Assembly (NCBI RefSeq): GCF_018141405.1
Contig: NZ_CP058648.1
Coordinates: forward strand, 1,193,001 to 1,257,000
Direction: 5' to 3'
DNA: 64,000 nucleotides
Source of the DNA: Serpentinicella alkaliphila
GTDB taxonomy: Bacteria > Bacillota > Clostridia > Peptostreptococcales > Natronincolaceae
The first letter of the stretch is position 1. Each line of letters opens with the position of its first letter. Below the pieces are notes generated by a model that saw only the letters and a program-made list of their open reading frames with translations, ran no database searches and was not told where the DNA came from. Of this stretch, positions 1 through 11,096 are shown in pieces. The position numbers were made by a program, and so were the translations under genes.

Positions 1-1
1 A

Positions 2-175
2 GCAGTATTTGAGTTAACAGAAGCAGGTGTTACATTAATTGAGATTGCACCTGGGGTGGATTTAGAGAAAGACATTCTAGCTCTTATGGACTTTAAACCA
101 GTAATTAGTGAAAATCTTAAGTTAATGGATGATAAGATTTTTAGACCCGAAAAAATGGGTTTAATTATAAAATAA
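2..175 (+). CDS. 3-oxoacid / butyrate-acetoacetate CoA-transferase subunit B, C-terminal fragment
   Basis: Only the last 57 codons are inside the window; the gene begins upstream. The fragment reads AVFELTEAGVTLIEIAPGVD followed by LEKDILALMDFKPVIS, the usual C-terminal end of the beta subunit of class I CoA-transferases (AtoA/CtfB/ScoB family). These enzymes move CoA between acetoacetate or butyrate and acetate or succinate through a glutamyl-CoA thioester carried on the B subunit; the catalytic Glu lies upstream and is not visible. The stop is 25 bases before a GntP-type permease start, and hbd follows that, so a C4 hydroxy/keto-acid locus is inferred. Which acyl substrate is used cannot be read from this end. 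Confidence 0.8.
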   Translation, partial: AVFELTEAGVTLIEIAPGVDLEKDILALMDFKPVISENLKLMDDKIFRPEKMGLIIK

Positions 176-200
176 TTCAATATGAGAGGGAGATGAGTTT

Positions 201-1484
201 ATGTTTGGAATTATTTTAGGTTTAGGCTTGCTTATGTTCTTAGCATATAAGGGAATGTCCATTATTTGGATTGCACCTATATGCGCAATGATAGTTGCTC
301 TTACTGGAGGACTTGAATTATTACCAGCTTATACAGATACGTATATGACAGGCTTTGTTGGTTTTACTAAGTCTTGGTTCCCAGTATTTATGCTAGGTGC
401 ACTATTTGGAAAAGTTATGGACGATTCTGGGGCGGCTCGTTCAGTAGCTTATTGGGTAACAAAAGTAATCGGAACTAAATTTGCAATTGCAGCAGTAGTT
501 GCTGGTTGTGCAATCTTAACTTATGGTGGGGTATCATTATTCGTAGTAGTATTTGCTATTTATCCTTTAGCAGTAGCATTATTTAGAGAGGCTAATATTA
601 CAAGAAAATTAATACCAGGAGCAATAGCCTTAGGTTCTTTCACATTTACAATGATAGCAATTCCAGGAACACCACAAATTCAAAACTTAATTCCAATGCA
701 ATACTTCGGAACAACTCCTTCAGCGGCACCAATTATGGGATTTGCCGGTGCACTTATTATGGCAGGTGGAGGCTTAGCTTGGTTAACTTATAGAGAGAAA
801 AAATATACTGCAGCTGGTGAATTATTTACAGAGCCAGATACTAAATTAGATGAGCTTGACGTAGCTAATTTACCAAATCCTTTATTATCAGCTCTACCGT
901 TAGTAGCAGTAATTGTTTTATTAAACTTTGCTAAATTCCATATCATCACATCCTTATCAGTAGGTATATTACTTGCAATAGCATTTAATTTCAATAGATT
1001 ACCACAATTAATAAAAACTTTAAACACTGGTGCGGCAGGATCTGTTCAAGCGATTATTAATACTTCAGCAGCTGTAGGATTTGGGGCTGTTGTTAGAGCG
1101 GTACCAGGATTCGTAGCATTAACAGATTTTGTATTAGGAATTAAAGGAAATCCTCTAATCTCTGAGGCAGTAGCAGTTAATATCCTTGCAGGAGCAACAG
1201 GTTCAGCTTCTGGTGGTATGGGTATTGCACTAGCGGCATTAGGTGATAAATATGTTGAGTTAGCAGCTTCTTCTGGAATTCCTTTAGCAGCTTTCCACAG
1301 AGTAGCTTCTTTATCTTCAGGTGGTTTGGATACATTACCACATAATGGAGCGGTATTAACTTTATTAGCAGTTTGTTCTATGACACATAAAGACTCTTAT
1401 AAAGATATCTTTATGGTAGCATGTGCGATTCCAATAGTTTCAGTTATAGCTGCAATCCTTCTATCAACTATGGGATTAGTATAA
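201..1484 (+). CDS. GntP-family permease (paralogue 1), likely hydroxy- or keto-acid importer
   Basis: A 427-residue, strongly hydrophobic protein with about 12 membrane segments. The N-terminus MFGIILGLGLLMFLAYKGMS, the YGGVSLFVVVFAIYPLA stretch and the C-terminal SSGGLDTLPHNGAVLTLLAV match the GntP/citrate-type permease family. The ATG has a good ribosome binding site (gagagggag). It lies between a CoA-transferase subunit and 3-hydroxybutyryl-CoA dehydrogenase, so import or export of 3-hydroxybutyrate, acetoacetate or a related short-chain acid is more likely than gluconate; this rests on context only. A very similar paralogue of identical length starts at 5617. A hairpin terminator follows. 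Confidence 0.85.
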   Translation: MFGIILGLGLLMFLAYKGMSIIWIAPICAMIVALTGGLELLPAYTDTYMTGFVGFTKSWFPVFMLGALFGKVMDDSGAARSVAYWVTKVIGTKFAIAAVVAGCAILTYGGVSLFVVVFAIYPLAVALFREANITRKLIPGAIALGSFTFTMIAIPGTPQIQNLIPMQYFGTTPSAAPIMGFAGALIMAGGGLAWLTYREKKYTAAGELFTEPDTKLDELDVANLPNPLLSALPLVAVIVLLNFAKFHIITSLSVGILLAIAFNFNRLPQLIKTLNTGAAGSVQAIINTSAAVGFGAVVRAVPGFVALTDFVLGIKGNPLISEAVAVNILAGATGSASGGMGIALAALGDKYVELAASSGIPLAAFHRVASLSSGGLDTLPHNGAVLTLLAVCSMTHKDSYKDIFMVACAIPIVSVIAAILLSTMGLV

Positions 1485-1509
1485 TAAAGATTAGTTATAA
1501 TAAACAATG

Positions 1510-1535
1510 GGGGCGATTATAACTCGCCCCTTTTT
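1510..1535 (+). terminator. Rho-independent terminator after GntP permease 1
   Basis: A perfect 7-bp stem (ggggcga / tcgcccc) with a 7-nt loop is followed by five T. It separates the permease from hbd, so hbd is reached by read-through or by its own promoter. Confidence 0.85.
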
Positions 1536-1562
1536 AAAATACTTTTTAGGAGGAATTCAATA

Positions 1563-2405
<843 letters not shown>

Positions 2406-2434
2406 ATAAATTAATTTAATATTCAACCTATGGT

Positions 2435-2505
2435 AACTGCTATTAGTAAATTCTTTCCATTGATAAATCTTTTATACTGTGGTGTACTACTAATAGCAGT
2501 TTTTG
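2435..2505 (+). other. Long-loop perfect hairpin downstream of hbd
   Basis: Two 14-bp arms (aactgctattagta at 2435-2448 and tactaatagcagtt at 2488-2501) are exact reverse complements separated by 39 nt, and the second arm runs into a short T tract. It may be the terminator of hbd or a regulatory structure for the chemoreceptor gene that starts 32 bases further on. The loop is unusually long for an intrinsic terminator. Confidence 0.5.
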
Positions 2506-2532
2506 GATTTAATTTAAGAGGGGATGAATATA

Positions 2533-3369
2533 ATGAATGAAATACCAAAGAAATTGCAATATTTTATTGAAATTGCACCATATCTAATTAAGCTTCACAG
2601 TAGTGATATAGCTATAGCTATAGTGGATAGAGAAAAATATGTTGGTTTCTTTCGTGGTAAGGAAATAGATTTTCCCGTAAGGCCTGGAGATAGGGTTAAA
2701 GAAGAGACTTTAGCATATAAATGTATGCAGCAAAATAAGTTGCTTTCAAATAAAGTAGGTAGAGAGGTGTTTGGATTTCCCTACATAGGTATTGCAACTC
2801 CAATTCATGAGGATAATAGAGTTGTTGGTGCAGTAGTTTTCTTAGAATCAATTAAGAAACAGGATGAATTTATGCAAATGGCAGAAGTATTATATACGGG
2901 TATTTCAGAATTACAAGCTGCTTCCCAACAAATTAGTGCAGAAGCAGAAAATCTGAGTTCAATAGGTAGTGGCTTAGGTGGACTTTCAAGACAGGCTTTA
3001 GACCATGCTAATAAAAGTAGTGATATTACATTAATAATAAAACAAATTGCTCAACAAACAAATCTCTTAGGTCTTAATGCCGCTATTGAGGCAGCCCGCT
3101 CCGGTGATGCTGGGCGAGGATTCAGTGTAGTTGCAGAGGAAATTCGAAAGCTTTCTACATCTACTAAGGAATCCGTTGAGAATATTGAGAAAATAGTTGA
3201 AGCAATAAAAATTACATATGGGGATATAGCTAAAAAAACTGAACAGATTGATATAACCTCAGATGAGCAGGTAAGCGCTATACAAGAGGTTAATGCTGCG
3301 ATTCAATCCTTGTTTACTCTAGCTGAACAATTAAGAATGAAAGCTGAGAGTTTGAGTCAAAAAGATTAG
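2533..3369 (+). CDS. Soluble methyl-accepting chemotaxis-type signalling protein
   Basis: About 278 residues. The second ATG (2533) is chosen because the Shine-Dalgarno agagggg abuts the first ATG at 2524. No membrane segment is visible. Residues of roughly 20-115 form a small ligand- or redox-sensor-like domain ([20 protein letters not shown] ... VGAVVFLE), and the C-terminal half is a short MCP signalling helix pair with the conserved hairpin tip [20 protein letters not shown] and [15 protein letters not shown]. Such cytoplasmic receptors feed CheA/CheW arrays elsewhere in the genome; no che partners are adjacent. The sensed signal is unknown. A strong terminator follows. Confidence 0.8.
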   Translation: MNEIPKKLQYFIEIAPYLIKLHSSDIAIAIVDREKYVGFFRGKEIDFPVRPGDRVKEETLAYKCMQQNKLLSNKVGREVFGFPYIGIATPIHEDNRVVGAVVFLESIKKQDEFMQMAEVLYTGISELQAASQQISAEAENLSSIGSGLGGLSRQALDHANKSSDITLIIKQIAQQTNLLGLNAAIEAARSGDAGRGFSVVAEEIRKLSTSTKESVENIEKIVEAIKITYGDIAKKTEQIDITSDEQVSAIQEVNAAIQSLFTLAEQLRMKAESLSQKD

Positions 3370-3442
3370 TGAGACTTTTAATCGGTCTTTATTTATTTGA
3401 AACAACAAAAGCCAATAATACTGTTTATATATATTTGGAACT

Positions 3443-3477
3443 AAATGATAAGGCATATACCTTATCATTTTTTTTTA
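3443..3477 (+). terminator. Rho-independent terminator
   Basis: A perfect 11-bp stem (aaatgataagg / ccttatcattt) with a catata loop is followed by a run of nine T. It ends the chemoreceptor transcript. Confidence 0.9.
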
Positions 3478-3484
3478 TTAATAA

Positions 3485-3514
3485 TTGTTACAGAAGGAGT
3501 ATTTTGTGTATAAT
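3485..3514 (+). promoter_or_regulatory. Candidate sigma-A promoter for dusB
   Basis: TTGTTA, an 18-nt spacer, then a consensus TATAAT at 3509-3514, placed between the upstream terminator and the dusB start. Confidence 0.55.
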
Positions 3515-3553
3515 AAATAGAGTTTTAATTTTATGTTATAAGAAGGTGATTGT

Positions 3554-4516
3554 ATGAAAATAGCAAACTTAAATATTGATACTAATGTATTTCTTGCACC
3601 TATGGCAGGGGTAACAGATTTACCCTTTAGACTATTGTGTAAAGAATTTGGCTGTGGAATGGTTTATACGGAAATGGTTAGTGCAAAGGGACTCTATTAT
3701 AATGATAAGAAGACAGAGCAGTTATTAAAAATAGAAGAGGCTGAGAAACCTGTGGTTATTCAAATATTTGGCTCCGATCCAGATATAATGGCTCGGGCAG
3801 CCTATACCCTAAATAACAGGGAGAATATAATTTTAGATATAAATATGGGCTGCCCAACTCCTAAAATAGTTAAAAATAGTGACGGAAGTGCTTTAATGAA
3901 AAATCCCAAATTAGCAGGAGAAGTAGTAAAAGCGGTTGTAAAAGAATCTGTAAAGCCAGTTACAGTAAAAATCCGAAAGGGTTGGGATGCAGATAATGTT
4001 AATGCAGTGGAAGTGGCGAAGGTTTTAGAAGAAAACGGGGCTTCCGCCATAACTGTGCATGGAAGAACTAGAGAGCAATTTTATTCTGGTAAAGCGGACT
4101 GGGATATTATTGGACAGGTTAAAAAGGCAGTATCAATACCTGTAATAGGCAATGGTGACGTAGTTACTATTGAAGATGCGGTTCAAATATTAGGACAAAC
4201 TAAATGTGACGGCATCATGATAGGTAGAGGGGCACAAGGTAACCCGTGGATATTTAAAAAAGTTAAAAATTATATGGAGAATGGAATAATAGAGGGACCT
4301 CCAAGTATTATCGAAATTATTAATACAATTTATAAGCATATGGATTTATGTATTGAGCACAAAGGTGAATACGTTGCTATACGAGAAATGAGAAAACATA
4401 TTGCTTGGTATCTCAAAGGGCTTAAAAACTCAGCCCAAGTAAGAAACAACGTAAATAAGGCTTTGTCTATTGAAGAGATAAAAGGTTTATTGGAGGGTTT
4501 TCTAAATACAATTTAG
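3554..4516 (+). CDS. dusB: tRNA-dihydrouridine synthase
   Basis: 320 residues, typical of the DusB group. It reduces specific uridines in the D-loop of tRNA using FMN and NADPH. The TIM-barrel flavoprotein begins [20 protein letters not shown], the catalytic Cys is Cys100 in [13 protein letters not shown], and FMN/tRNA-contact motifs follow ([49 protein letters not shown]). The ATG has an agaaggtga ribosome binding site. In many Firmicutes dusB sits near greA and lysS; here greA-lysS lie about 2.7 kb downstream with a permease and one other gene in between, so the neighbourhood is probably an interrupted ancestral cluster. Confidence 0.93.
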   Translation: MKIANLNIDTNVFLAPMAGVTDLPFRLLCKEFGCGMVYTEMVSAKGLYYNDKKTEQLLKIEEAEKPVVIQIFGSDPDIMARAAYTLNNRENIILDINMGCPTPKIVKNSDGSALMKNPKLAGEVVKAVVKESVKPVTVKIRKGWDADNVNAVEVAKVLEENGASAITVHGRTREQFYSGKADWDIIGQVKKAVSIPVIGNGDVVTIEDAVQILGQTKCDGIMIGRGAQGNPWIFKKVKNYMENGIIEGPPSIIEIINTIYKHMDLCIEHKGEYVAIREMRKHIAWYLKGLKNSAQVRNNVNKALSIEEIKGLLEGFLNTI

Positions 4517-4580
4517 AGAGAATATAGGGTGTAATTTTTGTCAACACTAGCAATAGTTCAAACAATTGGAGGATGAATTG

Positions 4581-5489
4581 ATGAAACGAATTGTTAGTGT
4601 AAGTCTAGGTACTTCTAAAAGAGACTATAGTTATACTTTAAATATATTGGGTGAAAACTACCATATAGAGAGAATTGGCTCAAATGGTAGTTTTAATAAT
4701 GCTATTAGATTAATTAAAGAATTAGATGGAAAAATCGATGCCTTCGGTATAGGAGGTATCGATTTGTTTTTGCAAACTGGAAGCAGAAAATACATTTTAA
4801 GGGATGCATTAAAGTTAAAAAAAGCAGCAAAAAATACTCCGTTATACGATGGCTCAAAATATAAATATACTTTTGAAAGAAATATTATATATAAGTTAAT
4901 GGAAGATGGTGTAGTAGATTTTAAAAACAAGTCAATACTAGTTACATCTGCCTTAGATAGGTATGGAATGACAGAAGCATTAGAAAAATGTGGTGGGAAA
5001 ATAATTATTGGAGATATGCTATTTGCATTGAATTGTAATATTCCAATATATTCATTAAGTACCTTAAATAAAATGGCTATGATATTACTTCCTATTGTCA
5101 GTCGCTTGCCTTTTAGAATGATATATCCTACTGGTGGGCGTCAATTTGAGAATAAAAATAGATTTAATAATTATTATATAAACGCAGAGATTATAGCTGG
5201 AGACTTTCATTATATAAAGAGATATATGCCGATGGATTTAAAAAATAAAATAATAATAACAAATACGGTTACGAAGGAGGATATTATTCAACTAAAAACA
5301 AGGGGAGTTAAACTACTAGTGACTACAACGCCGAAACTAGGTGAACGATCCTTTGGAACAAATGTTATGGAGGCACTTATAGAGACTATTATTAATAATA
5401 GCAAATTTGTTCATAAAAAAATCTCCTATGAAGATGTTTATAGAACTGTTGGACTTGAACCAAGAATAGAGCATTTTATTAAACTTTAA
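4581..5489 (+). CDS. Conserved clostridial protein of the type often labelled quinate 5-dehydrogenase
   Basis: 302 residues from ATG 4581, which has ggagg 8 nt upstream; an upstream in-frame TTG at 4566 lies across that site and is not preferred. The N-terminus MKRIVSVSLGTSKRDYSYTL, the IDAFGIGGIDLFLQ segment and VTSALDRYGMTEALEKCGGK resemble proteins commonly named quinate 5-dehydrogenase in clostridial genomes. I do not see a clear GxGxxG nucleotide-binding loop, so that name should not be trusted as a function. It lies 64 bases after dusB and 127 bases before the second GntP permease; a role linked to the permease substrate is possible but not shown. Confidence 0.6.
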   Translation: MKRIVSVSLGTSKRDYSYTLNILGENYHIERIGSNGSFNNAIRLIKELDGKIDAFGIGGIDLFLQTGSRKYILRDALKLKKAAKNTPLYDGSKYKYTFERNIIYKLMEDGVVDFKNKSILVTSALDRYGMTEALEKCGGKIIIGDMLFALNCNIPIYSLSTLNKMAMILLPIVSRLPFRMIYPTGGRQFENKNRFNNYYINAEIIAGDFHYIKRYMPMDLKNKIIITNTVTKEDIIQLKTRGVKLLVTTTPKLGERSFGTNVMEALIETIINNSKFVHKKISYEDVYRTVGLEPRIEHFIKL

Positions 5490-5616
5490 AAACATAAACA
5501 TTCGAAAAATAATTGTTACATATTAAAAAAGTTGGACAAACTATAACAATAAAGGAATATATATTATAACTCTTTAGGGTTTTAATATAATAATTGGAAA
5601 AGGAAGGAGATTATAT

Positions 5617-6900
5617 ATGTTTGGAATTATTATAGGTTTAGCTTTATTGATGTTTTTAGCGTATAAAGGTATGTCAATAATTTGGGTTGCACCAATTTGT
5701 GCAGCAATAGTTGCTTTAACAGGTGGATTAGAGCTTTTACCATCGTATACAGACACCTATATGACCGGTTTTGTAAATTTTACTAAGTCGTGGTTTCCTG
5801 TATTTATGCTTGGAGCCATCTTCGGTAAAGTTATGGATGAGTCTGGAGCAGCCCGATCTGTTGCGTTTTGGATAACAAAGCTAATTGGAACTAAGTTTGC
5901 AATTGCTGCAGTTGTGGCTGCTTGTGGTATATTAACCTATGGAGGAGTTTCTCTATTTGTAGTTGTGTTTGCTATATACCCATTAGCTGTAGCGTTGTTT
6001 AGGGAAGCTAATATATCTAGGAAGCTTATTCCTGGCACCATAGCTCTAGGTTCATTTACATTTACTATGACAGCTCTTCCTGGAACTCCACAGATACAAA
6101 ATCTAATACCTATGCAGTATTTTGGAACTACGCCAACAGCAGCTCCAATTATTGGAGTAGTAGGAGCAATAGTAATGGCTGGTGGTGGATTGTTGTGGAT
6201 GAATTATAGTCAGAAAAAGCTAACTGCCGCAGGGGAACGCTTCGTTGAATTAGACAAAAAAATCGAAGAAGTAAATGAAGCATCATTACCTAATCCTTTA
6301 TTATCTGCTCTACCTTTATTAACTGTTATTATATTGTTAAACTTATTTAAATTTAATATTATAACTTCTTTAATAGCCGGTACACTGGTAGGTATAGCCC
6401 TAGGCTTTAATAGACTACCGAAACTTATTGAAACAATCAATGCCGGTGCTGCAGGATCTGTTTTAGCTATTATTAATACTAGTGCGGCTGTTGGATTCGG
6501 TGCGGTAGTTAGAGCGGTACCAGGGTTTCAAGGTTTAGTTAATTTTGTATTGAGCATAGAAGGAAATCCACTAATATCTGAGGCAATAGCGGTAAATATT
6601 CTTGCAGGAGCAACAGGTTCAGCCTCTGGTGGAATGGGTATCGCGCTAGAAGCTCTAGGAGCTCAATATGTAGAACTTGCTGCCCAAACTGGCGTCCCTT
6701 TAGAGGCGTTTCATAGAATCGCATCTATGTCTAGTGGTGGTCTTGATACACTACCCCATAATGGAGCTGTATTAACGCTACTTGCTGTGTGTGCTATGAC
6801 TCATAAGGATTCATATAAAGACATTTTTATGGTAGGTTGCTTTATTCCAATTATCGCTGTAGTTGTTGGGATAATTTTAGCCTCTATAGGTCTAATATAA
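5617..6900 (+). CDS. GntP-family permease (paralogue 2)
   Basis: 427 residues, the same length as the permease at 201-1484 and alignable along its whole length without gaps by eye; identical stretches include the N-terminal MFGII core, YGGVSLFVVVFAIYPLAVAL, LPGTPQIQNLIPMQYFGTTP and the C-terminal MTHKDSYKDIFMV. The strongest divergence is in the loop near residues 200-220 and in membrane segments. The ATG has a strong ggaagga site. The two copies are a gene duplication separated by about 4 kb; codon choices differ, so the duplication is not recent. It is monocistronic to judge from the terminator that follows. Substrate unknown, probably a small carboxylate. Confidence 0.85.
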   Translation: MFGIIIGLALLMFLAYKGMSIIWVAPICAAIVALTGGLELLPSYTDTYMTGFVNFTKSWFPVFMLGAIFGKVMDESGAARSVAFWITKLIGTKFAIAAVVAACGILTYGGVSLFVVVFAIYPLAVALFREANISRKLIPGTIALGSFTFTMTALPGTPQIQNLIPMQYFGTTPTAAPIIGVVGAIVMAGGGLLWMNYSQKKLTAAGERFVELDKKIEEVNEASLPNPLLSALPLLTVIILLNLFKFNIITSLIAGTLVGIALGFNRLPKLIETINAGAAGSVLAIINTSAAVGFGAVVRAVPGFQGLVNFVLSIEGNPLISEAIAVNILAGATGSASGGMGIALEALGAQYVELAAQTGVPLEAFHRIASMSSGGLDTLPHNGAVLTLLAVCAMTHKDSYKDIFMVGCFIPIIAVVVGIILASIGLI

Positions 6901-6918
6901 GAGCTAGCAGGTTATTAG

Positions 6919-6942
6919 GGACGGGTGAATGCTCGTCCTTTT
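6919..6942 (+). terminator. Rho-independent terminator after GntP permease 2
   Basis: A 7-bp stem (ggacggg / ctcgtcc, one G-T pair) with a 6-nt loop is followed by four T. Confidence 0.75.
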
Positions 6943-6996
6943 CAAATAGTAAAAGTTAAGTAGATGCTTTAAAATTCAATAATTATGTTATTTAAC

Positions 6997-7025
6997 TTGA
7001 CATTAGAAATATAGTAGAATATAAT
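6997..7025 (+). promoter_or_regulatory. Consensus sigma-A promoter for greA-lysS
   Basis: TTGACA and TATAAT are separated by exactly 17 nt, a perfect match to the housekeeping consensus. The predicted start at about 7032 leaves a leader of roughly 178 nt before greA. The 309-base gene gap 6901-7209 holds this promoter, the preceding terminator and the leader hairpin. Confidence 0.85.
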
Positions 7026-7037
7026 ATCTACGAAGTA

Positions 7038-7064
7038 AAAGGCACTGAGCTTTCAGTGCTTTAT
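7038..7064 (+). promoter_or_regulatory. 5'-leader hairpin of greA
   Basis: A 7-bp perfect stem (gcactga 7042-7048 / tcagtgc 7053-7059, tetraloop gctt), extendable by A-T pairs, begins within about 10 nt of the predicted transcription start and is followed by a weak tttatt tract. It may stabilise the 5' end or cause promoter-proximal termination. Confidence 0.5.
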
Positions 7065-7209
7065 TATAATTTAAGTAACGTAGTTAAAATTTCCAAATAG
7101 ATTTTAGAATAAAATTTGTGTATAGACATATATTATGAACTAACATCATAGGTATAAATAATGTTTCTTTAAGGGGATTATTCATTATAACGGAGAAGGA
7201 GAGAATATA

Positions 7210-9223
<2,014 letters not shown>

Positions 9224-9240
9224 TATAAAATTGTAATTAA

Positions 9241-9270
9241 TAGAAGTCGAAGTTTTGACTTCTATTTTTT
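9241..9270 (+). terminator. Rho-independent terminator after lysS
   Basis: A perfect 8-bp stem (tagaagtc / gacttcta), 8-nt loop, then six T. Confidence 0.88.
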
Positions 9271-9340
9271 GTATATTATTATTAATTAGTATAAAATAAT
9301 CTATAATGAAGAAATTAATATTACGAGGTGGGTGTACTAT

Positions 9341-9865
9341 ATGAATAGCGTTGAAAGAAGAAATAAAATATTAGATGCACTTAAGGGTTCAGGTAAACCA
9401 ATAAAAGGTAGCAGCCTAGCTAAGATATTTGATGTATCTAGGCAAGTAATTGTGCAGGATATAGCCCTTTTAAGAGCCCAGGGTGAAGATATAATGGCTA
9501 CACCACAAGGATACATATTGCCAAAATTAGATAATATAAAAAAGCTAAGAAAAACAGTGGTATCTAAGCATCAAGGTTATGAGGCTATGAGAGAAGAGTT
9601 ACAAATAATGATAGATTTCGGGGCTCGCATTTTGGATGTAATAGTTGAACATCCTATATATGGTGAGATAAAAGGAATACTTGATATTGGACATAAGCAA
9701 GAATTAGAAGAATTTCTAAAGAACATTTCAGATCAAAAAGCAGAACCACTATCAACCTTAACAGAAGGTGTACATATACATACTATTGAAATTTCAAGTG
9801 AAGAAAACTTTAATATGATGAAAAAAGTACTTCAAGAAAAAGGGTACTTGATTAATGATGATTGA
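9341..9865 (+). CDS. niaR: Niacin-responsive transcriptional repressor NiaR (HTH + 3H domain)
   Basis: 174 residues from ATG 9341 with gaggtggg about 8 nt upstream. The N-terminus is a winged helix (RRNKILDALKGSGKPIKGSS, then LAKIFDVSRQVIVQDIALLR). The C-terminal 3H domain, named for conserved metal-binding histidines, is visible in VVSKHQGYEAM, VEHPIYGEI and GVHIHTIEI. NiaR family members repress NAD synthesis and niacin uptake genes when nicotinic acid is plentiful. The next gene is a membrane transporter preceded by a sequence resembling a NiaR operator, consistent with local control. No nad genes are in the window. Confidence 0.9.
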   Translation: MNSVERRNKILDALKGSGKPIKGSSLAKIFDVSRQVIVQDIALLRAQGEDIMATPQGYILPKLDNIKKLRKTVVSKHQGYEAMREELQIMIDFGARILDVIVEHPIYGEIKGILDIGHKQELEEFLKNISDQKAEPLSTLTEGVHIHTIEISSEENFNMMKKVLQEKGYLINDD

Positions 9866-9884
9866 TGTGTTATATTTTTTATTA

Positions 9885-9904
9885 ATAGGTGACAAGACAC
9901 GTGT
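9885..9904. promoter_or_regulatory. Candidate NiaR operator
   Basis: On the minus strand this reads ACACGTGTCTTGTCACCTAT, an imperfect inverted repeat centred on the TT step with ACAnGTG / CACnTaT arms. It resembles the NiaR (YrxA) box as I remember it, a GTGTC-TTGACAC palindrome. It sits 40 bases before the EIIC-like gene and 20 bases after niaR. Confidence 0.5.
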
Positions 9905-9943
9905 AAAAACACAAATAAATAAGCATAGAAAAGAGGACTAATA

Positions 9944-10993
9944 ATGAAAGAAACTAGAAATCGTTTTTCTTTAAGAGAATATTTTACAAAAGCCCTTAAT
10001 GGGATGGCCTTAGGATTATTTGCTTCTCTTATTATCGGACTAATATTAAAACAAATTGGTGAACAAATGGGTATACCTCAACTTGCAGCCTTCGGGCAAG
10101 TGGCACAGTTTTTAATGGGGCCGGCCATAGGGGCAGGGGTGGCATACTCAATTGGGGCCCCACCTTTAGCAATATTTGCATCGATTGTAACTGGAGCTAT
10201 AGGGGCAAATTCTGTGTTTTTAGCAGATACGGGTGCCTATGCAATTAGAATTGGTGAGCCAGCAGGGGCTTTTGTAGCAGCCCTAATAGGTGCTGAAGCT
10301 GGAAAGCTTATTGCTAGAAGGACAAAAGTAGATATAGTGTTAGTGCCAATAATTACAATTATATTAGGAGGACTTGCAGGGGTATTTGTTGCTCCGTTTG
10401 TTGCAGCTCTAATGGCCTGGTTAGGAAGAAGAATTAACGATGCTACAGTATTGCATCCACTACCTATGGGAATAATAGTGGCTGTTGTAATGGGCATGGT
10501 ATTAACACTTCCAATAAGTAGTGCTGCTCTAGCTATATCTCTAGGGTTAGATGGTCTTGCTGCTGGAGCTGCGGTTGCAGGCTGTGCAGCTCAAATGGTT
10601 GGTTTTGCAGTATCATCATACAGAGAAAATGGGGTAGGGGGCTTAATTGCACAGGGTCTTGGAACAAGTATGATTCAAGTTCCTAACATTATTAAAAACC
10701 CACTAATCTGGATTCCCCCAACTATAGCAAGTGCAATAGTTGGTCCCTTAGCCACAACTGTATTTGGAATGGAAAGTAATAGAGTGGGTGCTGGAATGGG
10801 AACTAGTGGTCTGGTAGGTCAATTTGGAACATACGCTAAAATGGTAACTGAAAATGGGAATTCACCAAATGAAGTCTTTATATTTATGGCAATATTACAC
10901 TTTATTTTACCAGCAATAATAACACTATTAATTAGTGAGTGGATGAGAAGAAAACAGTGGATTAAGTATGGGGATTTAAAACTGAATCAATAG
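9944..10993 (+). CDS. Stand-alone PTS EIIC-like permease, possible niacin or vitamin-precursor transporter
   Basis: 349 residues with about 9-10 membrane segments: LNGMALGLFASLIIGLILKQ, GPAIGAGVAYSIGAPPLAIF, IVLVPIITIILGGLAGVFVA and others. It matches the PTS_EIIC_2 type (a PTS IIC domain without fused IIA or IIB). No HPr, EI, IIA or IIB gene is nearby, and there is no phosphorylatable Cys/His domain, so phosphorylating sugar uptake is doubtful. Adjacency to niaR and the candidate NiaR box upstream make uptake of nicotinate/nicotinamide a reasonable hypothesis. The ATG has an aagagga site. A terminator follows, so the operon is niaR-permease at most. Confidence 0.75.
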   Translation: MKETRNRFSLREYFTKALNGMALGLFASLIIGLILKQIGEQMGIPQLAAFGQVAQFLMGPAIGAGVAYSIGAPPLAIFASIVTGAIGANSVFLADTGAYAIRIGEPAGAFVAALIGAEAGKLIARRTKVDIVLVPIITIILGGLAGVFVAPFVAALMAWLGRRINDATVLHPLPMGIIVAVVMGMVLTLPISSAALAISLGLDGLAAGAAVAGCAAQMVGFAVSSYRENGVGGLIAQGLGTSMIQVPNIIKNPLIWIPPTIASAIVGPLATTVFGMESNRVGAGMGTSGLVGQFGTYAKMVTENGNSPNEVFIFMAILHFILPAIITLLISEWMRRKQWIKYGDLKLNQ

Positions 10994-11005
10994 TTTGTAA
11001 AAAGT

Positions 11006-11048
11006 AACACTCAATAGTATAATGAAAAGGACTATTGGGTGTTTTATT
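11006..11048 (+). terminator. Rho-independent terminator after the EIIC-like gene
   Basis: A 13-bp stem (aacactcaatagt / actattgggtgtt, one G-T pair), 12-nt loop, then TTTTATT. Confidence 0.75.
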
Positions 11049-11096
11049 ATGCAGAATTATAATATTCTGGCAAACTAATAAGGGGGTTGATGGATT

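Noticed and set aside
3369-3557. 62-codon frame after the chemoreceptor gene
   Set aside because: It runs through a strong terminator and the dusB promoter, and has no ribosome site.
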